The translations under genes and the position numbers were made by a program. A stretch of DNA of 64,000 nt from Betaproteobacteria bacterium UKL13-2 (GTDB taxonomy: Bacteria > Pseudomonadota > Gammaproteobacteria > Burkholderiales > Usitatibacteraceae): assembly GCA_001602455.1 (NCBI GenBank), contig CP012157.1:987733-1051732 (forward strand). The letters are read 5' to 3'. The notes beneath the pieces were generated by a model. The model was not told where the DNA came from. It saw only the letters and a list, made by a program, of their open reading frames with translations, and did no database searches. Below are positions 7,744 through 16,031 of the stretch, in pieces (position 1 is the first letter of the stretch; every line of letters begins with the position of its first letter).

Positions 7744-9114
7744 ATGAAAATTGCCGTCATAGGCGCGGGTATTTCCGGATTGTCGTGTGCGTGGCTGTTG
7801 TCTGAGCATGCAGGCGGTCGCCACCAGGTGACACTGTTTGAAAAGAACGACTATCTTGGCGGACATACCAATACGGTAGATGTGCAGCTCGACGGCATCA
7901 ACTTTCCGGTCGATACTGGATTTCTGGTGTTCAACGAATGGACCTACCCAAACTTTATTCCGATGATGGCGCACCTTGGTGTTGAAACCGCTGCGTCCGA
8001 TATGTCGTTTGGCATCAAGCTAAGCGACGAATTCGGAAGGAGCCGTCTTGAGTGGTGCGGGTCTGACAATTTGTCGTCGGTGTTTGCGCAACCAAGCAAT
8101 TTGTTTCGTCCCAAGTTCCTCGGCATGTTGATTGACTTGCTTCGGTTTAACCGCGCCGCATCTGCGTTGGCCTCGACGCAGGCGACATTGACGGGAACGT
8201 TGGGCGAGTACTTGGATCAGCACGGCTACAGCCGCGCCTTCCGCGACTGGTATCTGGTACCAATGGCGGCGTGCATTTGGTCCACGCCAACCAAGCAAAT
8301 TGACGAGTTTCCACTCGCAACGTTCATCACTTTTTGTGCTAACCATGGGCTTATCTCGGTCAACAACCGACCAAGGTGGCGCACCATCAAGGGGGGGGCA
8401 AGAAATTATGTCGACAAGCTTCGCATGAGCCTAACTGATGTGAGGCTCAATGCGGATATTCGGTCTGTGACGCGCCATGCCGCGACTGTGCAAATCAACA
8501 CCGCAACTGGTGTTGAGACGTTTGATCATGTCATCATGGCCTGTCACTCTGACCAAAGCGTGTCCTTGCTTGCTGACGTTACGGATGAGGAAAGCATGGT
8601 TCTATCGGGCATACGTTACCTGCCGAACGTCGCCTTTTTGCATACTGATCTAACCTTGTTGCCAGACCGCAAACGGGCGTGGGCTTCATGGAACTACCAT
8701 GCCGCCTACACAACAGACGCCAGACGAAACGATTCGCCAGTCTCGCTCACCTACTTGTTGAATAAGTTGCAGCCGCTACCATTCACTTCACCGATCATGG
8801 TCACCTTGAATCCCCTGCAGCCCATCGATCCGGCCAAGGTGATTCGATCGATACCCTATGATCATCCGCTGTTCTTGCCTGAAAGTGTTCCCGCAAAAGT
8901 TGCACTGCGTAAATTGCAGGGTCGCCGCAATACATGGTTTGCCGGCGCGTGGACGCGTTATGGCTTTCATGAAGATGGACTGATGTCGGGTATCGCAGTG
9001 GCGCGTGCGTTTGGCGCGAACACGCCGTGGATGACGAATACGCCGGCTGCAAATGATCTCGCGGCGATCTATCCGGGGGTTGATGATGTTGCTGCACAGG
9101 CGGGGGTTGCATAG
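7744..9114 (+). CDS. FAD-dependent oxidoreductase (flavin amine oxidase-like)
   Basis: This 456-residue flavoprotein is of the kind found beside cyclopropane-fatty-acid-synthase genes. The N-terminal dinucleotide-binding fold is clear (IAVIGAGISGLSCAWLLSE, residues 3-21, then FEKNDYLGGHTNTV with the motif after the ADP-binding Glu). The C-terminus has the FAD-closing segment AGAWTRYGFHEDGLMSGIAVARAFG. It could oxidise or desaturate a fatty acyl chain modified by the downstream methyltransferase. It is the first gene of an eight-gene unit; the next gene starts 2 bp after its stop. Function is inferred from context, since the enzyme reaction of this subfamily is not established by sequence. Confidence 0.82.
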   Translation: MKIAVIGAGISGLSCAWLLSEHAGGRHQVTLFEKNDYLGGHTNTVDVQLDGINFPVDTGFLVFNEWTYPNFIPMMAHLGVETAASDMSFGIKLSDEFGRSRLEWCGSDNLSSVFAQPSNLFRPKFLGMLIDLLRFNRAASALASTQATLTGTLGEYLDQHGYSRAFRDWYLVPMAACIWSTPTKQIDEFPLATFITFCANHGLISVNNRPRWRTIKGGARNYVDKLRMSLTDVRLNADIRSVTRHAATVQINTATGVETFDHVIMACHSDQSVSLLADVTDEESMVLSGIRYLPNVAFLHTDLTLLPDRKRAWASWNYHAAYTTDARRNDSPVSLTYLLNKLQPLPFTSPIMVTLNPLQPIDPAKVIRSIPYDHPLFLPESVPAKVALRKLQGRRNTWFAGAWTRYGFHEDGLMSGIAVARAFGANTPWMTNTPAANDLAAIYPGVDDVAAQAGVA

Positions 9115-9116
9115 CG

Positions 9117-9905
9117 ATGTGGTCGCGTGCTGAAATTTGTTTCGGGAAGGTGATGCATCGTCGGCTGCGGCCTGCCGCGCATCAGTTCTCCTACGGCGTG
9201 TTTTTTCTGCGTATCCCGCTGTCGAACCTCGCGGCGACACAAAACCGCTGGTTTTCGATTAATCGATTCAATTTGTTGTCTCTTGATATGCGAGATTACG
9301 GTGGACGAGACGGTGGCGACCTACGACAGTGGGCGCGAAACTTGCTGGCTGAACACGACGTTGATACGGCTGACGGTGAAATTGTCTTGCAAACCTTTCC
9401 GCGATTACTCGGCTACGTCTTCAATCCCATTTCGATTTGGTACTGTTACGATATGGCGTCACAGCTACGCGCGGCGATCTGCGAAGTGAGCAATACGTTC
9501 GGCGAGCGGCATAACTACTTGGTATCGCATGAAGATGGTCGCATCATCGCGCCATCGGATTGGATTGTTGCACGTAAGGTATTTCATGTTTCTCCGTTTT
9601 GTGAGGTTCGCGGACACTATCGTTTCCGATTTGAGCAAGACGGTGCGCGCGCATTTGCGCAGATTGATCACTACGATGGGGCGGCAGACGAAGATAAGCT
9701 GATTGTCACCACAATTCATGGCACGCCGTTCGCATTGACCAGTCAGGCAGCGTGGCGCGCATTTTGGCGCTACCCGCTGATGACCATTGGCGTCGTGGCA
9801 CGCATCCACTGGCAGGCGTGGAAATTGTGGCGTAAACGCATCCCGTTTTTTGCCAAACCGACACCGCCAAAACTCACCACGACCCATAGCGCAGCGGCAC
9901 CCTAA
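9117..9905 (+). CDS. DUF1365 family protein
   Basis: This 262-residue protein of the DUF1365 family almost always lies between an FAD oxidoreductase and a cyclopropane-fatty-acyl-phospholipid synthase-like gene, as here. Family-type segments seen are GKVMHRRLRPAAHQFSYGVF near the N-terminus, TFPRLLGYVFNPISIWYCYD in the middle and KVFHVSPFCEVRGHYRFRF. The conserved His and Arg residues suggest an enzyme, but no biochemical role is assigned to the family. The start ATG follows the upstream stop by 2 bp, and the next gene follows after 50 bp. Confidence 0.85.
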   Translation: MWSRAEICFGKVMHRRLRPAAHQFSYGVFFLRIPLSNLAATQNRWFSINRFNLLSLDMRDYGGRDGGDLRQWARNLLAEHDVDTADGEIVLQTFPRLLGYVFNPISIWYCYDMASQLRAAICEVSNTFGERHNYLVSHEDGRIIAPSDWIVARKVFHVSPFCEVRGHYRFRFEQDGARAFAQIDHYDGAADEDKLIVTTIHGTPFALTSQAAWRAFWRYPLMTIGVVARIHWQAWKLWRKRIPFFAKPTPPKLTTTHSAAAP

Positions 9906-9955
9906 AAAGCGAAACAACACACTAATTTTCCGGCCGAATTTTTTTCGTACAAACT

Positions 9956-11206
9956 ATGTCCATACAAGACTTCTCCACCGCCGCCGATTTTTCGGTGCCC
10001 GAACATTTACCAGCATCGGCCAAACTACTTTACAAAATCCTGCGGAATATCGACAGCGGCGTGCTCGCGTTTACGTCGCCAGAGGGAAACACAACCGTTT
10101 TCAAAGGCGCCCACGATGGACCGCATGCGGACCTGCGCTTTGCCGACTGGGGGGTTGCCCGCGAGGTGCTGAAATCTGCCGACATTGGGTTGGCTGAGTG
10201 TTACCGCGATCACCGACTGTTCACGTCTAATTTGACGGGTTTTCTCAAGCTCTGTGCGATCAATGAGCGCGCATTGGAGAAAGTGTTCTACGGCAAACCA
10301 CTGGTCGCATTTTTTTTCCGGATCAAGCATATGCTCCGCGGTAACACCCGCAGTGGGTCGAAGAAAAATATTTCGGCGCACTACGACTTGTCGAACGATT
10401 TCTACAAGTTGTGGCTCGACCACACGATGACCTACTCATCGGCCGTGTTCGGCGGCAACCACGCGATATCACTCGATACTGCACAAACCGCAAAATACGA
10501 GCGCATCTTGAAGCAGATCAATCCACAGCCCGGCCAAACGATTTTGGAAATTGGTTGTGGTTGGGGCGGTTTTGCCGAACATGCGGCGAAAACACGCGAC
10601 GTAAAGGTCCATGGCATCACACTGTCTAAAGAGCAACTCGCGTTTGCAAAAAAGCGCATCGCCGATGCTCAGTTGCAGGACCTGGCGACCTTCGAATTTA
10701 TCGACTACCGCGATGTGAACGCACAGTTTGATCATGTGGTCTCGATCGAGATGTTTGAAGCCGTTGGCGAACGCTTCTGGCTCAATTACTTCAAGACCGT
10801 TCACGACCGCTTGAAGCCTGGTGGCCACGCGCTGATTCAAGCCATCACAATTGATGAGAAAGCCTTCCCGCGCTACCGTGCGACCAGCGACTTCATTCGA
10901 GAGTACATCTTCCCAGGGGGCATGCTCGCACCGGTAAATCGGTTTATCGAGGATGCAAAGCGTGCCGGGCTGGATGCTGACGAGCCATATATGTTTGGTC
11001 CCGACTATGCTGAGACATTGCGCCGCTGGTACGACAGCGTCAACCTAACAGCCGAGGAGATCAAATCATTGGGATTTGACGAGAAGTTCTTGCAGGTTTG
11101 GCGCTTTTATCTTTGTTACTGTGAGGCTGGATTTGATTCGGGCCGTACCGACGTGATGCAAATCCGTTTATCGCGCCCCGCGCAGCTAAATGGAGGTCGC
11201 ATATGA
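9956..11206 (+). CDS. cyclopropane-fatty-acyl-phospholipid synthase family methyltransferase
   Basis: This 416-residue SAM-dependent enzyme acts on unsaturated acyl chains of membrane phospholipids. The SAM-binding motif ILEIGCGWGGFAEHAAK lies at about residues 196-212. It is preceded by SAHYDLSNDFYKLWLDHTMTYSSAVF and followed by SIEMFEAVGERFWLNYF and FIREYIFPGG, all diagnostic of the CFA synthase family. The gene set around it recalls the Rhodobacter sphaeroides operon RSP_1087-1091 involved in furan/methylated fatty acid synthesis (recalled, not searched), so a methylating rather than a classical cyclopropane-forming role is possible. The stop overlaps the next start as ATGA. Confidence 0.9.
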   Translation: MSIQDFSTAADFSVPEHLPASAKLLYKILRNIDSGVLAFTSPEGNTTVFKGAHDGPHADLRFADWGVAREVLKSADIGLAECYRDHRLFTSNLTGFLKLCAINERALEKVFYGKPLVAFFFRIKHMLRGNTRSGSKKNISAHYDLSNDFYKLWLDHTMTYSSAVFGGNHAISLDTAQTAKYERILKQINPQPGQTILEIGCGWGGFAEHAAKTRDVKVHGITLSKEQLAFAKKRIADAQLQDLATFEFIDYRDVNAQFDHVVSIEMFEAVGERFWLNYFKTVHDRLKPGGHALIQAITIDEKAFPRYRATSDFIREYIFPGGMLAPVNRFIEDAKRAGLDADEPYMFGPDYAETLRRWYDSVNLTAEEIKSLGFDEKFLQVWRFYLCYCEAGFDSGRTDVMQIRLSRPAQLNGGRI

Positions 11207-11751
11207 TGCGCGCCGTGCTCATAAATGTGTTGTTCGCGCTGAGTATGTTGCTCGCGGTGGGGGGAGCTTATGCGCAGACGGCCAAGCTCCCCGGCGCGGT
11301 TGCCGATATTGCCGAGACCAAGACTCTTACCCAGCGCGGGCAAGCGGTGATGCGCTTCTTTGGTTTGAAGGTTTACGACATCCGGCTATGGACACCGGGT
11401 AAGCCGCATCGCGATGATGAGGTATTTGCGTTGGAGCTTGTTTACGATTTGGGGCTCAAAGGGGCAGAAATTGCCAAGCGGAGCGCCGACGAAATGCGCA
11501 AGATCGGTTACACCGATGAAGCAAAGCTAAAGCGTTGGGTCGAGGGAATGACCAACATTTTCCCAGACGTGAAGCCGGGTGATACCTTGGTCGGCGTGTC
11601 CATTCCGGGAAAGGAGGCGCGGTTTTATTCGAAAGATAAGTTCATCGCAGCCATTCCCGACGCGGAATTTGCCAGGGCATTTTTCGGCATTTGGCTGTCA
11701 GAAAAAACCAGTGAGCCAAAACTTCGTGATCGCCTGCTAGGCGAGAAGTAG
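11203..11751 (+). CDS. chalcone isomerase-like protein, secreted
   Basis: This 182-residue protein has an N-terminal signal peptide (MMRAVLINVLFALSMLLAVGGAYAQ, cleavage likely after AYA) and a chalcone isomerase-like fold region: the family pattern LTQRGQAVMRFFGLKVYDIRLWTP and, near the C-terminus, DAEFARAFFGIWLSEKTSEPKLRDRLLG. Bacterial members bind fatty acids in related families and are periplasmic. It starts inside the stop of the methyltransferase gene (ATGA), so the two are translationally coupled, and the MFS gene begins 2 bp after it. A lipid-handling role is inferred. Confidence 0.82.
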   Translation: MMRAVLINVLFALSMLLAVGGAYAQTAKLPGAVADIAETKTLTQRGQAVMRFFGLKVYDIRLWTPGKPHRDDEVFALELVYDLGLKGAEIAKRSADEMRKIGYTDEAKLKRWVEGMTNIFPDVKPGDTLVGVSIPGKEARFYSKDKFIAAIPDAEFARAFFGIWLSEKTSEPKLRDRLLGEK

Positions 11752-11753
11752 GC

Positions 11754-13115
11754 ATGAAGTTCATGTCGAGTAATGGCATGGATGACATGGCCTCAGCCAG
11801 GGTATCAACCTGGCGGTTGGTTGCCTATTCACTTGCGGCGATTCCGCTTGCGATGGCGGCATTGCCGATCTACGTGAACGTTCCCAAGTTCTACGCGGAT
11901 GTGATTGGCGTGAGTCTTAGCGCAATCGGCGGCTTACTACTCGCTGCGCGTGTCTTTGATGCTGTCCAAGACCCACTGCTTGGCTACTGGAGTGACCGTG
12001 CCCGAGACTCGCGATTCGGCCGATTCGTCTGGGTGTTGACGGGGGCACCGTTACTTGCCGCGGCCATGTTGGGTCTGTTCAATCCGCCGACGCTATCGCC
12101 AAATGCAATGTTGTGGTGGCTCGTTTCGATGCTGGTGGTGGTCTACACCGCATTTTCGATGCTACAAATCAGCTATCAGGCGTATGGCGCAGAAATTTCG
12201 GATGATCCAATTGAGCGTACACGCATCGTTTCGTTTCGTGAGGGCTTTGGGCTGATTGGCGTATTCGTCGCCGCCGCGTTGCCGCAAGTGTTGACCAGTA
12301 CATTTGGTGCGCGCGAAGGTTATGCATTATTTGCGATGATTTTTATCCCTTTCGTGTTGATTTTGGTGGGGATTACGGTTTGGCTCTCGCCCCCGCGCAA
12401 GACACGCGCAAGCGTCGAACGCCAAGGCGCGTGGGCAAACATGGTGCTACCGCTCAAGAATAAGTCGTTCAAATGGCTGCTGTGGGTATTTGTGTTCAAC
12501 GGTATCGCGGCATCGATTCCGGCGACCTTGGTGCTGTTTTTTATTGAAGACGTGATCAAAGCGCCTGCACAATCAGGTTTGTTTCTGATCGCCTACTTTG
12601 CGGCTGGTGCAGCGGGTATGCCACTTTGGATCTGGCTGTCAGCACGACTCGGCAAAGCGCGCGCCTGGCTCATCGGCATGCTGGTATCGATTGTGGCCTT
12701 TGTGTGGGCCTTCATGCTAGGGGCCGGGGATGTGCTTGCCTTCGGCGTCATCTGTGTCATGTCGGGTTTAGGGCTTGGCGCAGATCTCGCGCTGCCCCCA
12801 TCCATGCTCGCAGACGTGATTGACGAAGATGAGTCGGCGGGTCTCGGTCGCAATGAAGGTGCGTACTTTGGGCTTTGGAATCTTGTGACAAAAATGAATT
12901 TGGCACTTGCAGCCGGAATTGCACTGCCAGTGTTGGCGGCTCTTGGCTATGTACCGCAAGGTGCCAACTCGGACGCCTCGTTGACCTATCTTGCTGCGAC
13001 GTATGCATTGCTGCCCTGTGTTCTTAAAGCAGTCGCAGCGCTAGTGCTCGTGTTTTCGCCATTGATGCGTCGCCGCAGTTCCGACCACTTCGGTCGGGCA
13101 ACTCGCTTAATCTGA
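11754..13115 (+). CDS. MFS transporter, GPH sugar:cation symporter type
   Basis: This 453-residue inner-membrane transporter has about 12 predicted helices. The GPH-type signature lies in the first loop region, RVFDAVQDPLLGYWSDRARDSRFGR, with the conserved Asp and Arg residues. A second characteristic part is the helix pair around LGLGADLALPPSMLADVIDEDE and GRNEGAYFGLWNLVTKMNLALAAG. Family members carry sugars with cations, but in this lipid-modification context the substrate is unknown. The start may be ATG 11754, 11763 or 11775; the first is nearest to the upstream gene. Confidence 0.85.
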   Translation: MKFMSSNGMDDMASARVSTWRLVAYSLAAIPLAMAALPIYVNVPKFYADVIGVSLSAIGGLLLAARVFDAVQDPLLGYWSDRARDSRFGRFVWVLTGAPLLAAAMLGLFNPPTLSPNAMLWWLVSMLVVVYTAFSMLQISYQAYGAEISDDPIERTRIVSFREGFGLIGVFVAAALPQVLTSTFGAREGYALFAMIFIPFVLILVGITVWLSPPRKTRASVERQGAWANMVLPLKNKSFKWLLWVFVFNGIAASIPATLVLFFIEDVIKAPAQSGLFLIAYFAAGAAGMPLWIWLSARLGKARAWLIGMLVSIVAFVWAFMLGAGDVLAFGVICVMSGLGLGADLALPPSMLADVIDEDESAGLGRNEGAYFGLWNLVTKMNLALAAGIALPVLAALGYVPQGANSDASLTYLAATYALLPCVLKAVAALVLVFSPLMRRRSSDHFGRATRLI

Positions 13116-13125
13116 CCGAACAGGA

Positions 13126-13677
13126 ATGTTGATGAACCTTATTTTTCGCCACACGTTGGCAATGATGTCGTTAGTCGTGCTGGTGTTTGCCCTAGGCGGA
13201 TGTGCATCGGCACCGACGCCGGCGACCTATCGCCAAGAAACGCCGGTACTGGATTTGCGCCAGTATTTCAGTGGCACCGTTGACGGTTGGGGATATGTGA
13301 AGGACCGCTCGGGCAAAGTGGTCAGGCGTATGTACGTCGAAATCATTTGTACATGGAATGGTAACGAAGGTACGCTTGATGAATCGTTTAAGTGGTCGGA
13401 TGGTAAGACTGAAAAGCGCATCTGGAAAATTCGTAAGGACGGCGATCGCTATATTGGAACGGCGGGCGACGTCGTCGGCGACGCCAACGGTGTGGCCAGT
13501 GGTAACGCGCTGCAATGGAATTACGTACTACGCCTTCCGCCAGAACAGGGAAGCTACGAAGTCAATATGGATGACTGGATGTGGCTCATCGATGACAAAA
13601 CACTCTCCAACCAAACGGTGATGACCAAGTTCGGCATCAAGTTTGCCGAGATCAATATCTTCTTTCGCAAGCGCTAA
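13126..13677 (+). CDS. DUF3833 family lipoprotein
   Basis: This 183-residue protein has a lipoprotein signal peptide ending in the lipobox LGGC (Cys about residue 26), followed by the DUF3833 core: LRQYFSGTVDGWGYVKDRSGKVVRRMYVEI and the C-terminal half with WNYVLRLP and VNMDDWMWLIDDKTLSNQTVM. It is predicted to sit on a membrane facing the periplasm. The family co-occurs with cyclopropane-synthase-like operons, as here; its molecular role is unknown. It begins 10 bp after the transporter. Confidence 0.85.
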   Translation: MLMNLIFRHTLAMMSLVVLVFALGGCASAPTPATYRQETPVLDLRQYFSGTVDGWGYVKDRSGKVVRRMYVEIICTWNGNEGTLDESFKWSDGKTEKRIWKIRKDGDRYIGTAGDVVGDANGVASGNALQWNYVLRLPPEQGSYEVNMDDWMWLIDDKTLSNQTVMTKFGIKFAEINIFFRKR

Positions 13678-13690
13678 CCCGGTACACAAT

Positions 13691-14470
13691 ATGAGTTTGA
13701 ATAACAAGATTACGGATTGGTCGAATAAGCGCGTGTGGGTCATCGGTGCGTCCACCGGTATTGGCGCGGCGCTTGCAAGTTTATTGCACGCCCAACAGGC
13801 CAAGGTTGCGATTTCGGCACGGCGTGCCGACAAGCTGGACGAAATGGTGAAGGGCTTCGGTGCCGCACGCGCGCTGGCCTTACCGCTCGACATCACAAAA
13901 GTAGAGACCATCAAATCTGCCGAACAGGCGCTGATCGCCAAATGGGGTGGGTATGACTTAGTGGTTTTTATGGCGGGCGACTACACCGCGATGCGTGCGT
14001 GGGAACTTGATCTGAAAGTTGCCCAGCAGATGATCGATATCAACTGGGGTGGCTTCATGAATGGTCTGTCAGTCGTGATCCCGACGCTGATGAAACAAAA
14101 AGCTGGCGGCATTGCACTCGTGTCATCGGTCGCGGGCTACCGTGGATTGCCGAAGTCCTTGGTGTATGGGCCCACAAAAGCCGCGTTGATCAATCTGGCT
14201 GAAACGCTTTACCTAGACCTCAAGGATAAGGGGTTAGACATTTATGTGATCAACCCCGGCTTTGTGAAGACACCCATGACGGACAAGAACGATTTTGAAA
14301 TGCCCTCTATCATCACGCCTGAGGCAGCCGCGCTGGAAATTGAAAAGGGATTCGCCAAAGGCGAATTTGAAATACACTTCCCGAAACGCTTCACCAACAT
14401 GCTCAAAACCTTGCGTCTCCTGCCGTACTCCTTGTATTTTCCGGCAATCAAAAAATCGACCAAACTCTAA
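13691..14470 (+). CDS. short-chain dehydrogenase/reductase
   Basis: This 259-residue NAD(P)-dependent oxidoreductase shows the cofactor motif WVIGASTGIGAALASLL (TGxxxGxG type) near residues 13-29, the structural FMAGDY equivalent of NNAG, the catalytic Ser in ALVSSVAGYRG and the active-site YGPTK (YxxxK). The ATG at 13691 is chosen because homology starts there; an upstream in-frame ATG at 13643 would overlap the DUF3833 gene by 35 bp. In this operon it probably reduces or oxidises a carbonyl/hydroxyl on the lipid product or a precursor. Confidence 0.87.
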   Translation: MSLNNKITDWSNKRVWVIGASTGIGAALASLLHAQQAKVAISARRADKLDEMVKGFGAARALALPLDITKVETIKSAEQALIAKWGGYDLVVFMAGDYTAMRAWELDLKVAQQMIDINWGGFMNGLSVVIPTLMKQKAGGIALVSSVAGYRGLPKSLVYGPTKAALINLAETLYLDLKDKGLDIYVINPGFVKTPMTDKNDFEMPSIITPEAAALEIEKGFAKGEFEIHFPKRFTNMLKTLRLLPYSLYFPAIKKSTKL

Positions 14471-14478
14471 GTTCCCCC

Positions 14479-14904
14479 GTGCCCACGCCGCTGAAGCGAT
14501 TTATCTCGTACTGGAACAATCTCACCGCCGCCGATGTGGCGCGGCTGGGTGAGTTCTACACCGAAGACGCAGTGTTCCAAGACCCCTTCAACAAGGTGCA
14601 AGGGCACGCCGCGATCAAACACATTTTTGACGACATGTTTGTGCGGCTGCTCGAGCCTAGGTTTGTCATTACAGAAACCATCGAACAGGACAACCGTGTA
14701 CTGCTGGTGTGGGACTTTAGTTTTCGCATCAAGACACTCAAGCCGGCACTGAAACGCACCATTCACGGCACGTCGCTGATCCGTTTTGCGGCAGACGGTC
14801 GCGCTTTGTCACATCGCGATTATTGGGACGCGGCAGGCGAGTTATACGAGCAACTGCCCGTCATTGGGAGTCTCATGCGATGGCTGAAACGACGTATCGC
14901 TTAG
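14479..14904 (+). CDS. NTF2-like (SnoaL) family protein
   Basis: This 141-residue protein starts with GTG (VPTPLKRFISYWNNL). It shows the cone-shaped NTF2/SnoaL pattern: an N-terminal helix, ADVARLGEFYTEDAVFQDPFNKVQGHAAIKHIF, a run of beta strands, and SHRDYWDAAGELYEQLP near the end. Family members are small binding proteins, isomerases or cyclases; the catalytic role cannot be assigned here. It is the last gene of the lipid operon, 8 bp after the SDR gene. It is followed by a dispersed palindromic repeat that may act as the transcript end. Confidence 0.8.
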   Translation: MPTPLKRFISYWNNLTAADVARLGEFYTEDAVFQDPFNKVQGHAAIKHIFDDMFVRLLEPRFVITETIEQDNRVLLVWDFSFRIKTLKPALKRTIHGTSLIRFAADGRALSHRDYWDAAGELYEQLPVIGSLMRWLKRRIA

Positions 14905-14924
14905 AAAGATTGGGCGCTTCTCAC

Positions 14925-15000
14925 ACGAGCATTTCATGGCGGCGCGTTCGAAAGCGGGTCAGTCGTTGAACGGGCGACCCGTGAAACATTCAGGCTAGCG
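14925..15000. repeat. dispersed imperfect palindromic repeat, most complete copy
   Basis: About 75 bp with imperfect dyad symmetry (arms ATTTCATGGCGG... and ...GACCCGTGAAACATTC), containing GCGTTCGAAAGCGGGTCAGT and ending at GGCTAGC. Partial copies occur at 7651-7702 (GGCGCATTCGAAAGCAGGCG...) and, split into two pieces, at 3498-3526 and 3780-3830. It lies in the convergent gap between the lipid operon and dolP and may form the shared 3' hairpin. Confidence 0.6.
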
Positions 15001-15576
15001 TTTTGGCGCTTTATCGAGGTACTCAAACACCTTAACCACACGCGATACGCCAGAGGTTGTGCGCGCCACGTCGACCGCAGCATCCGCTTCTTCTTTGGTG
15101 ACCAAGCCCATCAAATAGACCACGCTGCTTTCTGTGACCACCTTGACGTGGTTCGACGAGAAACCCTTGGCACCGAGGAAGCGGGCTTTGACATTGGTTG
15201 TGATGAGTGCGTCGTTTGAACGTGCGGTCAGCGACGATTTGCCACCGATGGAGAGTTCGTTGGTGACATTTTTGACGTTCGCGATTTGTCGGATCGCCTC
15301 GCCCACATCGGTCTTTGTCTTTTCGTCCAGCACTTCGCCAGTCAGCAACACGCCGAGATTGAAACTGGTGACGTTAACGTGGGCGTTTTTGAATCGATCA
15401 AGCAGTACCGACCGCGCTTTCCACTCAATGTTTTCATCCTCGACATAAAAGCCAGTCGAGCGGCGATCATCCACGACGAGCGCAGTCGCGCCAACGCCAA
15501 CGGCGGCAATGGGGAAGCATCCCTGAAGCGTGGACGCGACGACCGCAAAGCTAGCAGCAAAAAAAAGTTTTTTCAT
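14995..15576 (-). CDS. dolP: BON-domain outer-membrane lipoprotein DolP
   Basis: This 193-residue lipoprotein of the DolP/YraP family is linked to outer-membrane integrity. The signal peptide MKKLFFAASFAVVASTLQGC ends in a lipobox with Cys 20. It is followed by AAVGVGATALVVDDRRSTG, a conserved DolP segment. Two BON domains follow (about 50-115, with HVNVTSFNLGVLLTGEV, and about 125-190, with HVKVVTESSVVYLMGLVTKEEADAA). It closes the lpoA-yraN-dolP run; the diaA gene that usually sits between yraN and dolP is absent here. Confidence 0.92.
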   Translation of the reverse strand: MKKLFFAASFAVVASTLQGCFPIAAVGVGATALVVDDRRSTGFYVEDENIEWKARSVLLDRFKNAHVNVTSFNLGVLLTGEVLDEKTKTDVGEAIRQIANVKNVTNELSIGGKSSLTARSNDALITTNVKARFLGAKGFSSNHVKVVTESSVVYLMGLVTKEEADAAVDVARTTSGVSRVVKVFEYLDKAPKR

Positions 15577-15645
15577 CTGGGCTCCAACAAAGTTATGGCA
15601 AGTATCTCGCGCCCACGCCAGCGGTGCATTGACTATTGGAATGAA

Positions 15646-16029
15646 CTACGCCGAGATGGCATCGCGAATCCATTCGACGCTTGATTCGTGCATTTCGTTC
15701 ATGAGTATGGCATCAAAGCGGCACGCCGGGCTGTTTTTGAGTCCCGCAAGATAGTGTTCAGCGGCCGCAATTAGCCTTCGCTGCTTGGCGACATGGATAC
15801 TGCCCGCTGCGCCGCCATGAGAATTCGATTTGCGCAGTCGTACTTCGACAAAAACCAATACGCCTCCATCGCGCATGATGAGGTCGATTTCACCGAATCG
15901 GCAACGATAGTTGCGTGCAACCGGCTGCATTTTTTGTCTGAGCAAAAACTGTTCGGCAATTCGCTCCGCGGCATCACCGGTGGCTTTGGTCGATGCTTCG
16001 GATACGGCGGCTTTGCGAAACAAACCCAA
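15646..16029 (-). CDS. yraN: YraN family endonuclease-like protein (UPF0102)
   Basis: This 127-residue protein has the YraN nuclease-fold core: GDAAERIAEQFLLRQKMQPVARNYRCRFGEIDLIMRDGGVLVFVEVRLR, where the Glu, Asp and ExR-like residues match the restriction-endonuclease-like active site, then KQRRLIAAAEHYL and CRFDAILM. The length is normal for the family. It starts 2 bp after the lpoA stop, so they share a transcript. The biological role is not established, although family members are conserved next to lpoA and rsmI. Confidence 0.9.
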   Translation of the reverse strand: MGLFRKAAVSEASTKATGDAAERIAEQFLLRQKMQPVARNYRCRFGEIDLIMRDGGVLVFVEVRLRKSNSHGGAAGSIHVAKQRRLIAAAEHYLAGLKNSPACRFDAILMNEMHESSVEWIRDAISA

Positions 16030-16031
16030 CG

